DNA from: Planctomicrobium piriforme
GTDB lineage: Bacteria; Planctomycetota; Planctomycetia; Pirellulales; PNKZ01
Assembly (NCBI GenBank): GCA_945877965.1
Contig: CAMCTH010000158.1
Coordinates: forward strand, 1-8,966
Direction of reading: 5' to 3'
Length of the DNA: 8,966 bases
A program made the translations under genes and the position numbers. A model generated the notes under the pieces. That model saw only the letters and a program-made list of their open reading frames with translations, did not search any database and was not told where the DNA came from. Positions 1 through 7,250 of the stretch are shown piece after piece. Numbering within the stretch: the first letter of the stretch is position 1; every line of letters starts with the position of its first letter.

Positions 1-761
1 TGCCGGTCGGTCCCGGCCTGCAAAGCCCGGCGCTCGTCGCCCACGACGGCAAGATCTATCGCATCGGCGGCCTGACCGCGATCAACGCTCCGAAGGAACC
101 GGAGAACCTCGTCTCGCTCGCCGACTTCGAGCGTTTCGATCCTAAAACGAAGCAGTGGGAAAAACTCGCTCCGCTCCCCGAAGCTCGTTCGTCGCACGAT
201 GCCGTCGTCGTCGGCAACTTGCTCTACGTAATGGGCGGATGGAATCTCGGCAAGGATCAAAAATGGCACGACACGGCGCTCGTCGCCGATCTTTCGCAAG
301 CCAAGCCTGAGTGGAAAGAGTTGCCGAAGCAGCCGTTCAAGCGTCGGGCCCTTGCCGTCGCGGAACACGGGGGCAAGATCTACGCGATCGGCGGCATGTC
401 GGAAAAAAGCCCGACCCTCGACGTGCATTACTACGACCCGAAGACGCAAACTTGGTCCGAGGGACCGAAAGTCAACGCCATGGCGGCCGACGGTCCGATG
501 GGCAAAGTCGAGGGGATGAACGGCTTCGGCTGCTCGGCCTTCGGCGTCGACGGCAAGCTCTACCTCAGCACGATGGACGGCAACGTCTTCACGCTCGCCG
601 ACGACGGTCAGGCGTGGACCGCCGTCGCCAAACTCGAAAAACCTCGTTTCTTTCATCGTTTGCTGCCGCACGGTCATCAACTATTAGCCATCGGCGGCGC
701 GGCCCGCGGCGGGCATCTCGACACGATCGAACGCGTGAACCTCGCGCAAGATCGTAAATAA
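1..761 (+). CDS. Kelch-repeat beta-propeller protein (5' end outside window)
   Basis: The reading frame is open from base 3 of the window to the TAA at 759-761, giving 252 residues without an in-window start; the true start lies upstream. At least four Kelch-like blades are visible. Each has a hydrophobic strand ending in a Gly-Gly pair (YRIGG, YVMGG, YAIGG, LAIGG), a following Tyr or Phe-Asp-Pro turn (FDPKTKQW, YDPKTQTW) and a Trp about six residues later. One blade (YLSTMDGNVFTLADD) has lost the Gly-Gly. Kelch propellers are binding scaffolds, and in bacteria of this type many are exported; any signal peptide would be in the missing part. No catalytic residues can be assigned. The following gene, hemP, is 136 nt away beyond a hairpin, so this is probably the last gene of its own transcript. 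An attached N-terminal domain upstream cannot be excluded. Confidence 0.88.
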   Translation, partial: PVGPGLQSPALVAHDGKIYRIGGLTAINAPKEPENLVSLADFERFDPKTKQWEKLAPLPEARSSHDAVVVGNLLYVMGGWNLGKDQKWHDTALVADLSQAKPEWKELPKQPFKRRALAVAEHGGKIYAIGGMSEKSPTLDVHYYDPKTQTWSEGPKVNAMAADGPMGKVEGMNGFGCSAFGVDGKLYLSTMDGNVFTLADDGQAWTAVAKLEKPRFFHRLLPHGHQLLAIGGAARGGHLDTIERVNLAQDRK

Positions 762-790
762 TGTTTGCGCACCGAATGAGCCGTAGCGCC

Positions 791-823
791 CAACGGAAGC
801 CACGGATATCCGGCTTCGCGTTG
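791..823 (+). other. Strong intergenic hairpin between the Kelch gene and hemP
   Basis: Arms CAACGGAAGCC (791-801) and GGCTTC-G-CGTTG (812-823) pair over 11 bp with a single bulged G at 818. They enclose a 10-nt loop that overlaps the perfect palindrome CGGATATCCG (803-812). It starts 29 nt after the Kelch stop codon. There is no following run of T, so it is not a textbook intrinsic terminator. It could still end or protect the Kelch mRNA, or be one copy of a dispersed palindromic intergenic repeat. Confidence 0.5.
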
Positions 824-897
824 CCTGGCCGAGCTCATCCGATTTGTAGACATGAATCAACGTCGGGCCTTGTGCCCGCGCGGAGTTGCCCAACCTC

Positions 898-1089
898 ATG
901 GTCGAATACACCTCGAATGAGCCCCCCTCGTCCGATCCGCAACGCGCCGAACCGCCGATCCCGCAGTCGTACAAACTCTATCGTTCCGAAGAGTTGTTCG
1001 GCGGTTCCAGGATCGTCTGCATCGAGCACGCCGGCTCGCTGTACAAGCTACAGATCACGTCGCGCGGAAAATTGATTCTGCAAAAGTAG
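898..1089 (+). CDS. hemP: Hemin uptake protein HemP
   Basis: A 63-residue protein whose C-terminal half (about residues 28-63) carries the HemP family signature: SEELFGGSR, then an IEHAG turn, LYKLQIT and a C-terminal GKLILQK. HemP proteins are tiny and usually this length; they are linked to hemin/iron acquisition and in proteobacteria sit in Fur-controlled heme-uptake loci, but their biochemical role is poorly defined. The first ~25 residues are Pro/Ser-rich and probably disordered. I chose ATG at 898, preceded by GGAG at 882-885 (12-nt spacing, rather long). A TTG at 886 in the same frame would add four residues but would sit directly on the GGAG. No convincing Fur box is visible upstream. 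The next gene begins 37 nt downstream on the same strand and is probably co-transcribed. Confidence 0.88.
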   Translation: MVEYTSNEPPSSDPQRAEPPIPQSYKLYRSEELFGGSRIVCIEHAGSLYKLQITSRGKLILQK

Positions 1090-1126
1090 CCGTCGCTTCA
1101 ACTACACTCTTGAGAAAGTTTTCGTG

Positions 1127-1825
1127 ATGCCTCTGAAATCACTCCGTTCGTTCGTCGTCGCCTTCGCGGCGGCTTCGATTATCGCCTCGTCTGCTCTGGC
1201 CCACTTCGTGTGGATCGAAACCAAACCGACCGACGCGGGACTGCTGGTCCGCAGCGGTTTCGGGGAAATCGACGGCTGGGATCCCGACTTCATCGACCGG
1301 ATGGCGAACTCGACCTTCTGGGTCCGCAGCGCGACGGGTATGAAGCCGTTGTCACTGCCGCTCGACAAGAAAGAGGCGGAGTACCGAGCGACCGTCGCCG
1401 ACGTGCATGCCAATGCCGTGCTGGGTGCGACCGACTACGGAATCATCGCCTTCGGCAAGAGCCCGCCGTCGCACCTCCGCTACACGGCCAAGTCGTTCGT
1501 CGGCTCGCCCGCCGATTGGAACGACGCGAAGCCGACCGCGGAACTCCGGATCGAAGTCCTCGCCAAGCTCGACGGCAAGAACGTCGCGCTACAAGTGCTG
1601 CATCTCGGTAAGCCGCTGGCCGCCGCCAAGATCAAGGCGCAAACGCCGGCAGGCGACGCCGTCGAATTGCTGACCGACGAACAAGGGACGGCCCTGTGGC
1701 CGACGGCCGGTGCGGGACTCTATTCGCTCTACGTCGGCACGACGACGAACACGACCGGCGAACTCAACGGCAAGAAGTTCGAGGCCCTGAAGGACTACGC
1801 AACGCTGACGTTCGTCTTGCCGTAG
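1127..1825 (+). CDS. Exported DUF4198-like protein, possible metal-related periplasmic protein
   Basis: A 232-residue protein with a clear signal peptide: Lys/Arg in MPLKSLRS, a hydrophobic stretch to about residue 22 and the cleavage motif ALA before His26. The mature protein would start His-Phe-Val-Trp, as in many DUF4198 proteins. DUF4198 is loosely connected with nickel/cobalt uptake partners (NikM-like), but the substrate is not established here. Two parts can be seen: an N-terminal beta-rich region (about 26-130), and a C-terminal Ig/transthyretin-like region (about 133-232) with the pattern GKPLAAAKI...TDEQGTALW that resembles carboxypeptidase-regulatory-like folds. ATG 1127 is preceded by GAGAAAG at 1112-1118 (8-nt spacing); a GTG one codon earlier is less likely. 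Placement 37 nt after hemP suggests a shared iron/heme or metal-uptake job, which is inference. It converges on the minus-strand operon, with only 19 nt between the stop codons and no obvious terminator. Confidence 0.75.
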   Translation: MPLKSLRSFVVAFAAASIIASSALAHFVWIETKPTDAGLLVRSGFGEIDGWDPDFIDRMANSTFWVRSATGMKPLSLPLDKKEAEYRATVADVHANAVLGATDYGIIAFGKSPPSHLRYTAKSFVGSPADWNDAKPTAELRIEVLAKLDGKNVALQVLHLGKPLAAAKIKAQTPAGDAVELLTDEQGTALWPTAGAGLYSLYVGTTTNTTGELNGKKFEALKDYATLTFVLP

Positions 1826-1844
1826 TGAGCTAAATTCCGTGACG

Positions 1845-2642
1845 TTACTTCCGCCGCGGTCCGGGAATGAACGCATTCGTGCGCGCCTGATAGTCGGCGT
1901 AAGCCGGTCGTCGATCGACGATCGTTTTTTCCAACAGCGATACGCCCGACACCTTCAGCAGCAGCAACGTCATCACGAGCGGCGCGGGGAAGGTCCACCA
2001 CGATCCCCCCGCCGCCGCGATCAGATACACGCCCCACCACTGACAGGCGTCACCAAAATAGTTGGGATGCCGCGTGTAACGCCAAAAGCCCTGATCGCAG
2101 ACCTTGCCGGCATTCCGAGGATCGGCCTTGAAGCGGGCCATCTGCCAATCGCCGCTGGCCTCGAACGCGAAGCCGATGCACCACAGCAGCAGGCCGGCGT
2201 AGTCCAGTAGCGCTAACCCGCCTGCGGCTGCGTTCGTCGTCTTCGCAGCGACGATGGTCGCTTGAATTGGCAGCGAGATGAACCACATCAAAATCCCTTG
2301 TAGCCAGAATACGGTGCCGAGCGAGATCCAAACGAACCGCGCCCCGTGATGTTCGCGCATCGTCGCGTAGCGACGATCTTCACCCTCGCCTTGGTTACGC
2401 CATGTCAGATAGGCCGAGAGTCGCAGCCCCCAAATCGTCGTCAGTCCTACGAGCAGCCAGCCACGCACGTCGGTCGGCTGATTCCAGTACCAGGCGATCC
2501 AAGCAATCAACACGAAGCCCAGTCCCCAACAGGGATCAACGATGCTCGCGTTGCGCAGTCGCACGCTGAGCCCCCAGAGCAACGTCATCGCCGTCAGCGT
2601 AAAGCCGAGCGAGAGAAGCAGCGTTTCAGCGAGCGGCGACAT
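1845..2642 (-). CDS. DUF1295 membrane protein (steroid 5-alpha-reductase-like fold)
   Basis: A 265-residue integral membrane protein of the DUF1295 family, which is related to steroid 5-alpha reductases and isoprenylcysteine methyltransferases. Family marks are DPCWG (36-40), the conserved cytosolic block GDWQMARFKADP then GKVCDQGFWRYTRHPNYFGD (164-198), SGVSLLEKT (232-240), and a closing AYADYQARTNAFIPGP. About six hydrophobic segments are visible (near 5-25, 38-53, 61-80, 105-130, 145-162 and 203-230). The HPNYFG motif is the region that binds NADPH or SAM in relatives, so reduction of a lipid double bond is a reasonable guess, not shown. ATG 2642 is preceded on its strand by TTGGAG with 7-nt spacing. 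The start lies inside the end of the upstream methyltransferase gene (17-nt overlap), implying translational coupling. Last gene of the lipid operon. Confidence 0.9.
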   Translation of the reverse strand: MSPLAETLLLSLGFTLTAMTLLWGLSVRLRNASIVDPCWGLGFVLIAWIAWYWNQPTDVRGWLLVGLTTIWGLRLSAYLTWRNQGEGEDRRYATMREHHGARFVWISLGTVFWLQGILMWFISLPIQATIVAAKTTNAAAGGLALLDYAGLLLWCIGFAFEASGDWQMARFKADPRNAGKVCDQGFWRYTRHPNYFGDACQWWGVYLIAAAGGSWWTFPAPLVMTLLLLKVSGVSLLEKTIVDRRPAYADYQARTNAFIPGPRRK

Positions 2643-3672
2643 CCGTCGGCTCCAATAAGTAGTGCGACACGAACCACTCGCTCCCGCCGGCGTAGCCGAA
2701 CAACTCCGCCACGGCAAGATAAAACACGCGCCAGCGATGAAACAGTAGCCGCCCCTCGGTCGGGCCGGCGACGCGTGTCAGAATCGCCTGCGCTTCGCGC
2801 CGGTGCTCGTCGAGATTGCGAAGCCACGCCTCAGACGTCCGCTGGTAGTGCGTGCCGTCCCACTCCCATTGCCGTGCGACGTGCAGATGCCGCGTGAAGC
2901 TCGCAAAGACCTCAGCACTGGGCATGAGACCGCCGGTAAAAAAATGCCGACCCATCCAATTCTCTTCCCCTTCGGACTCAAAGGGGTAGGCGTATCGTCG
3001 ATGGCAAAAGATGTGCACGAACAACTTACCGTCCGGTCGTAACCACTCGGCGATCCGTTCCAGTAATCGTTCGTAATTTCGCATATGCTCGAACATCTCG
3101 ACCGACACGACGCGGTCGAACGTCGCCGGCTCGGCCGCGAAATCGTTCATGTCGGCCGTTAACACGCAGACGTTCGTCAAACCGCGGGACGCTGCCGTCG
3201 TTTCGATGTGGCGTCGTTGCGGCGCCGAGTTCGAGACGGCCGTGATCTGTGATTGCGGATAACGCTCGGCCATCCACAACGTCAGCGATCCCCAGCCGCA
3301 ACCGAGTTCCAAAATCTGTTGGCCGTCGGCAAGTTCGGCTCGCTCGCACGTTGCAGCCAGCGCCGCTTCCTCGGCCGTCGCCAGGTCGTCGACGCCCGGC
3401 GGATAGAAACAGCAGCTGTACTTGCGCCGCGGCCCGAGCGCCAACGCAAAAAACTCCGGCGGCAGTTCGTAGTGCTGGGCGTTCGCGCGATCAGGCAGCG
3501 GCGCGATCGGCCCGTTGCACATCTCGGCGAGGAATCGTTTCGTCCCGTCGTCGCCGGCGATTCGGCATTCGCGGAGACGATCGGCGCACAGATGCCGAAT
3601 CCCGGCGCGAATTAACGCGTCGGGGATCCAACCTCGTTCCATCGCGCCGAGCGCCGGAGTCAGCCAACTCAC
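2626..3672 (-). CDS. CFA / coclaurine-N-methyltransferase-like SAM-dependent methyltransferase
   Basis: A 348-residue class I SAM methyltransferase closest in style to the plant coclaurine N-methyltransferase-like branch of the CFA superfamily. Visible motifs are HYELPPEFF (67-75), KYSCCFYPPG (84-93), the SAM-binding LELGCGWG (121-128), AVSNS (145-149), VEMFEHM (191-197), FVHIFCHR (218-225), GGLMPS (247-252) and a C-terminal helical region rich in Trp/Tyr. By eye alignment to E. coli Cfa, the bicarbonate ligands C139, E239, H266 and Y317 correspond to C87, E195, H220 and Y276, all kept. E195/H196 also match the Glu-His pair used by coclaurine N-methyltransferases. The GTG start at 3672 is chosen because it overlaps the stop of the preceding gene as GTGA; Met11 is an alternative. 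The substrate could be a lipid acyl chain or a lipid head-group amine. Its place inside a lipid operon favours lipid; confidence in the exact reaction is low. Confidence 0.88.
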   Translation of the reverse strand: MSWLTPALGAMERGWIPDALIRAGIRHLCADRLRECRIAGDDGTKRFLAEMCNGPIAPLPDRANAQHYELPPEFFALALGPRRKYSCCFYPPGVDDLATAEEAALAATCERAELADGQQILELGCGWGSLTLWMAERYPQSQITAVSNSAPQRRHIETTAASRGLTNVCVLTADMNDFAAEPATFDRVVSVEMFEHMRNYERLLERIAEWLRPDGKLFVHIFCHRRYAYPFESEGEENWMGRHFFTGGLMPSAEVFASFTRHLHVARQWEWDGTHYQRTSEAWLRNLDEHRREAQAILTRVAGPTEGRLLFHRWRVFYLAVAELFGYAGGSEWFVSHYLLEPTDVAAR

Positions 3673-5018
3673 GATGAACCGGCCCCCATCGGCAAGAGCA
3701 ACTCCGCCACCTCAGCGGCGCGCGACAGTCGCGATCGTCGGCCGGCCTCGGTCAACTCGATCGTCGCCGCCTCGCGACGATAGCCCGGCTTATCGAACTG
3801 AATCTGCACGACGCCGGTGGCCCGTTCGTCGAAAGCCGCCTCGCAGTAGCAGAGATAATACGTCCAGAGGCGGACAAATCGCACGGGATAGCCAAGCTGG
3901 CGAACTTCGTCCAACTTCGCGACGAAGGCCGACCGCCAACGACGCAACGTCTCGGCATAGTGCGTGCCGAAATCCTCGACGTACTCCAGTCGCAGATCGG
4001 TTTTACGGCGCGCCGAGTCGAGCATCGCACCGACCGACGGCAGACAGCCGCCGGGGAAGACGTAACGCTGAATGAAGTCGACCGATCGCAGATACCGTTC
4101 GTATCCGAGGTCGGGCATGACGATCGCCTGCAGCACCATCGTCCCCGTCGAGTTGAGCAACTTGCCGCACTGCTCGAAGAACGTGTCGAGAAAGCCGTGA
4201 CCGACCGCTTCGATCATCTCGACCGAGACGAGTTTGTCGTAGGTCCCCGTCAGATCGCGATAATCTTGCCGCAGCAGCGTCACGCGATCGTGCAAGCCGG
4301 CGGCGTCGATGCGGCGTCGGGTCTCTTCGTACTGTTGATCCGAGATCGTCGTCGCCGTCACGCGGCAGCCGTATCGCGACGCGGCATGGACGGCCAGCGC
4401 TCCCCAACCGCAGCCGATTTCGAGCAAATGATCGCTTGGCTGGAGTTCGAGCTTGCGGCAAAGGCGATCGATCTTCGCCAACGACGCCTCGCGCATCGTC
4501 GCCTCACCGCTCGCAAAAATTCCGCTCGAATAACACATGGTGTCGTCGAGCCAGAGGCGAAAAAAGTCGTTCCCCAGATCGTAGTGTTCGCGAATGTTCT
4601 GCTTGCTGCCGCGGCGAGTGTTCGCGCGTCGGGCATGCCACCAACGTTGCAAAGCAAGCTGCCATTGCGGCGCGCCGCGATCCATTCCGTCGGAAAACGA
4701 CGAGTTCTGCAAGACGAGCCGAAACATCGCCGTCAGATCATCGCAGTCCCAATCGCCCCGCAAATACCCCTCGGCCAACGCCAGACTCCCGCCGAAGACG
4801 GCATCGCGATAGAAGCGGCCCGCGTGAACCGTGACCGTCGTTCGGAGTTCGCCGGTGCCGCCGAAGCGGCGAGCACCGTCGTCGTCGACGAGCGTCAGTT
4901 CGCCCCGTTCGAGCTTCTGCAACTGCCGCATCAACAGGGCTCGCCCCCAGCGATCCCACGGACGAAGCGATCGGGCTGACGGCGCGGAGTTTCGCGGCAT
5001 GGCAGGCAACGAATTCAT
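3669..5018 (-). CDS. Cyclopropane-fatty-acyl-phospholipid synthase family methyltransferase
   Basis: A 449-residue CFA-family enzyme, expected to act on double bonds of phospholipid acyl chains with SAM at the inner face of the membrane. An N-terminal lipid-binding-type domain (about 20-130, with GDWDCDDL at 89-96) precedes the methyltransferase core: [11 protein letters not shown] (143-153), MCYSSGIF (161-168), SAM-binding LLEIGCGWG (198-206), QDYRDL (251-256), [10 protein letters not shown] (264-273), FPGGCLPS (321-328), GTHYAETL (351-358) and [10 protein letters not shown] (387-396). By eye alignment, E. coli Cfa C139 and H266 are replaced by S165 and Q297, while E239 (E270) and Y317 (Y354) are kept. 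ATG 5018 has GAAGG upstream at 7-nt spacing and overlaps the DUF1365 stop as ATGA. An in-frame Met 27 codons earlier lies inside DUF1365 and is rejected. The product could be cyclopropane, methyl-branched or methyl-unsaturated acyl chains. Confidence 0.92.
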   Translation of the reverse strand: MNSLPAMPRNSAPSARSLRPWDRWGRALLMRQLQKLERGELTLVDDDGARRFGGTGELRTTVTVHAGRFYRDAVFGGSLALAEGYLRGDWDCDDLTAMFRLVLQNSSFSDGMDRGAPQWQLALQRWWHARRANTRRGSKQNIREHYDLGNDFFRLWLDDTMCYSSGIFASGEATMREASLAKIDRLCRKLELQPSDHLLEIGCGWGALAVHAASRYGCRVTATTISDQQYEETRRRIDAAGLHDRVTLLRQDYRDLTGTYDKLVSVEMIEAVGHGFLDTFFEQCGKLLNSTGTMVLQAIVMPDLGYERYLRSVDFIQRYVFPGGCLPSVGAMLDSARRKTDLRLEYVEDFGTHYAETLRRWRSAFVAKLDEVRQLGYPVRFVRLWTYYLCYCEAAFDERATGVVQIQFDKPGYRREAATIELTEAGRRSRLSRAAEVAELLLPMGAGSS

Positions 5019-5797
5019 GCGATGACCTTCGGATCGTGAACCTGAGGAAACGTACGACGTCGGCCGGGATGAGGAACGAACGGCACCCGCTTCCCCCACA
5101 GCCGGAACGCTTGCCAGTAGATGCCGACAAAGACCTTGAGCGTCAGCAAGGGGTACTGCACGAGTACGCGGGCCAAACTGCCGCGCGTCAGCGGTGTGCG
5201 TTGGAGCGTAAGCGTCGCGTCGAATCGCTTCGCGCCCTCGGCGAGATTTTCGATGTGCGCCGTCAGTCGCTCACCCGGCTGATTCAACAGCCAACGGTAA
5301 TCCATTTCGAGCGGCATGAACGGCGAGACGTGGAACTCCTTGCCGATCGTCGCTTGCAGTCGATCGTCTGCATCCGGCCATGGCAACACATAAAGATGCT
5401 GCTCGTTCCACGGCGTATTGCTCACCTCGGCCACGACCACTTCGACGCGCTCGTCGGCCGCGTCAAAACAGTAATACAAACTAATCGGGTTCATGCCGAA
5501 GCCGAAGTAACGGAAGTTCGTGAGCAAACGGATCGGCCCCGACGGACGTCGTCCGAGTCGCGAATCGACCGTCGCGCGGACCGCTTCATCGAGCGGTTGG
5601 GTCGGATCGCCGAGGTGCTCGTCGCGACGAAATCGCGCCAGGGCCGGGAAGCGCGTCGACCAGAATCCGCGACGGCCGAAGAGCTGATCCAGTTCAGCGA
5701 GATCGACGTAGACCATGAACAGCCGATAACGAAAGTCGTGCACCGTCGGAGTGAGCCGACGATGGCGAACAGTCCCTTCGTACAAACAGCTGTGCAT
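5015..5797 (-). CDS. DUF1365 family protein
   Basis: A 260-residue protein with all the blocks typical of DUF1365: [12 protein letters not shown] near the N-terminus (4-15), [14 protein letters not shown] (20-33), [19 protein letters not shown] (94-112), [15 protein letters not shown] (124-138), [17 protein letters not shown] (153-169) and a C-terminal [18 protein letters not shown] (227-244). The family has no proven activity. It is found again and again between a flavin amine-oxidase-like gene and a CFA-type gene, so it is expected to take part in the same fatty-acid modification, perhaps binding the lipid substrate. No signal peptide; one moderately hydrophobic segment near 210-225 may touch the membrane. 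ATG 5797 lies 4 nt after the stop of the FAD gene, with GGGAAG upstream as a possible ribosome binding site. Its stop overlaps the next start (ATGA). Confidence 0.9.
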   Translation of the reverse strand: MHSCLYEGTVRHRRLTPTVHDFRYRLFMVYVDLAELDQLFGRRGFWSTRFPALARFRRDEHLGDPTQPLDEAVRATVDSRLGRRPSGPIRLLTNFRYFGFGMNPISLYYCFDAADERVEVVVAEVSNTPWNEQHLYVLPWPDADDRLQATIGKEFHVSPFMPLEMDYRWLLNQPGERLTAHIENLAEGAKRFDATLTLQRTPLTRGSLARVLVQYPLLTLKVFVGIYWQAFRLWGKRVPFVPHPGRRRTFPQVHDPKVIA

Positions 5798-5801
5798 AAG
5801 A

Positions 5802-7103
5802 TTAGCTTCCCGCCGTCAACGTGACCGCCGGCGAAGGACTCGCCGCCAACTCCAAGGCTCGAACAACGCGTTGGGCGCTGACGACGCCGTCTTCGTGAAA
5901 GCCACTTCCCCAGTACGCGCCGCAGAACGAAGTATTGCGGATGTTCAGTACCTCCGCGTGTCGTGCCTGGGCCGACGCCTTACGGGTTGAGAAGAGCGGA
6001 TGATGGTATTCGATGTGTCGCAACACCTTGGCCGGATCGATGCTCGCATCGTCGTTGAGCGTCACGCAAAACGTGTGCTGGGAAGAAATGCCTTGCAGCA
6101 GATTCATGTCGTAGGTAACCGTCGCGCGGTCGCCCAACACGCCTCCGCCGGTTTTTGTGGGCAAGCGATAGTTCCAACAGGCCCAAGCTCGACGACTTCG
6201 CGGCAACACGCTCTCGTCGGTATGCAGCACGGCCAGGTTTCGTTCGTAGGGAAAGGCCGAGAGCAATTCCGTTTCGATCGGCGATGGATCGGCGAGCATC
6301 CGCAACGCCTGATCGGCATGGCAAGCGACGACGACGTGATCAAATCGCTGCGTTGTACCGTCGCGAGGCACGACCTGAACGCCGGTCCCCTCCGGCTCGC
6401 GGCGCACTTTTGTGATCGGCGAATTCAAGATCATGCGTCCGCGAAATCGCGCGAGCAACGCATCGACGTACGTCCGCGAACCGCCCTGGATCACGCGCCA
6501 TTGCGGCCGATCGTGCAAACTCAGCAGCCCGTGATGGCGATAGAACTCAAAGATGAAGCGGATCGGAAATTGTTCGAACATTCCGCGCGGACAAGACCAG
6601 ACGGCCGAGCCCATCGGCAGCAAATAATGCTCCGCGAACTCGCGCGAGTAACGTCCTGCTCGCAAGAACTCGCCGACCGTCGTCTCATCGTCGGGTGGCA
6701 ACGTCAGGTCGGGCGTCTCGCGATTGAAACGGAAAATGTCGCGGAGCATACGATGAAAGCTCGGCCGCAGCAAATTCCAACGCTGAGCAAAGACGCCGTT
6801 CAACGACGAACCGTTGTACTCCAAGTTGCTTCGGTCGCAGCGGACCGAAAAACTCATGTCAGTCGGTTGGGAAGCGACTCCTAGCTCATCGAGCAAGCGA
6901 ATGAAGTTCGGATACGTGCGGTCGTTGAAGACGATGAAGCCCGTATCGATCGCATGTCGCTCGCCGGCGAGTTGTACTTTGATCGTGTTGACGTGCCCGC
7001 CGGGATAGTCGGCCGCTTCGAACAGCGTCACGTCGTGCCGCTCGGACAAGCGATAGGCCGCCGTCAAACCTGCCACGCCGGAGCCGATAACAGCTATGTT
7101 CAT
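5802..7103 (-). CDS. FAD-dependent amine-oxidase-like protein of the CFA operon
   Basis: A 433-residue flavoprotein with an N-terminal Rossmann dinucleotide-binding motif GSGVAG (7-12), the acidic residue closing beta-2 (E29) and PGGHVNT (34-40) that contacts FAD in this family. It also has the family blocks [30 protein letters not shown], and a C-terminal FAD-contacting [13 protein letters not shown] (395-407). It resembles COG2907-type NAD/FAD-binding proteins and the N-terminal half of plant cyclopropane synthases, where an FAD oxidase-like domain precedes the CFA domain. The role is probably a redox step (oxidation, desaturation or reduction) on the acyl chain handled by the CFA partner. 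No signal peptide, so cytoplasmic. First gene of the operon: ATG 7103 has no clear Shine-Dalgarno sequence, and the upstream region holds a candidate promoter. Confidence 0.92.
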   Translation of the reverse strand: MNIAVIGSGVAGLTAAYRLSERHDVTLFEAADYPGGHVNTIKVQLAGERHAIDTGFIVFNDRTYPNFIRLLDELGVASQPTDMSFSVRCDRSNLEYNGSSLNGVFAQRWNLLRPSFHRMLRDIFRFNRETPDLTLPPDDETTVGEFLRAGRYSREFAEHYLLPMGSAVWSCPRGMFEQFPIRFIFEFYRHHGLLSLHDRPQWRVIQGGSRTYVDALLARFRGRMILNSPITKVRREPEGTGVQVVPRDGTTQRFDHVVVACHADQALRMLADPSPIETELLSAFPYERNLAVLHTDESVLPRSRRAWACWNYRLPTKTGGGVLGDRATVTYDMNLLQGISSQHTFCVTLNDDASIDPAKVLRHIEYHHPLFSTRKASAQARHAEVLNIRNTSFCGAYWGSGFHEDGVVSAQRVVRALELAASPSPAVTLTAGS

Positions 7104-7178
7104 TCGGTCTAACGCGTCTGGAACGGCATGAATTGCGAAGCGGGAAACGTCGCCGGTCTGCGCGAGCAGCCGCTACGG

Positions 7179-7208
7179 TTGACGACCGCACACGACCGAC
7201 CCTAGCAT
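7179..7208 (+). promoter_or_regulatory. Weak candidate promoter for the rightward FAD oxidoreductase
   Basis: TTGACG at 7179-7184 (5 of 6 to the -35 consensus) and TAGCAT at 7203-7208 (4 of 6 to the -10 consensus) are 18 nt apart on the plus strand, upstream of the gene starting at 7322. It overlaps the transcript start area of the leftward promoter candidate. Such matches can arise by chance in a 218-nt region. Confidence 0.22.
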
Positions 7209-7222
7209 GGCCGAGACGCCGT

Positions 7223-7250
7223 ATTATAGCGGGGCGAGCAAGGGGTTCCT
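7223..7250 (-). promoter_or_regulatory. Candidate promoter of the lipid operon
   Basis: Read on the minus strand, the 218-nt divergent region contains a perfect TATAAT (plus positions 7223-7228). Sixteen bases upstream is AGGAAC (7245-7250), which resembles the GGAAC -35 element of ECF sigma factors rather than the housekeeping TTGACA. The -10 box is not ECF-like, so the match is mixed. Transcription from here would give a leader of about 110 nt before the FAD gene. The assignment rests on sequence alone. Confidence 0.35.

Noticed and set aside
841..859. Possible Fur box ahead of hemP (GATTTGTAGACATGAATCA)
   Set aside because: Only the first three bases and a few scattered ones match the 19-bp Fur consensus; too weak to report.
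684..974. A 96-codon minus-strand frame spanning the Kelch-hemP gap
   Set aside because: It overlaps the end of the Kelch gene and the start of hemP, and crosses the hairpin; no family resemblance.
1826..1844. Bidirectional terminator between the convergent stop codons
   Set aside because: The 19-nt gap contains no inverted repeat or T-tract.
3960..4979. A long plus-strand open frame of 339 codons opposite the CFA gene
   Set aside because: It is exactly antisense to a motif-rich CFA coding region, has an Arg/Gln-rich composition typical of high-GC shadow frames and no recognisable domain.
5016..5099. Extended start for the CFA gene 27 codons upstream
   Set aside because: The extension would lie wholly inside DUF1365, is low in family similarity, and the ATG at 5018 has a good ribosome binding site and the ATGA overlap.
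6000..6884. A 294-codon plus-strand frame opposite the FAD gene
   Set aside because: Antisense shadow of a clear flavoprotein gene; no domain and no ribosome binding site.
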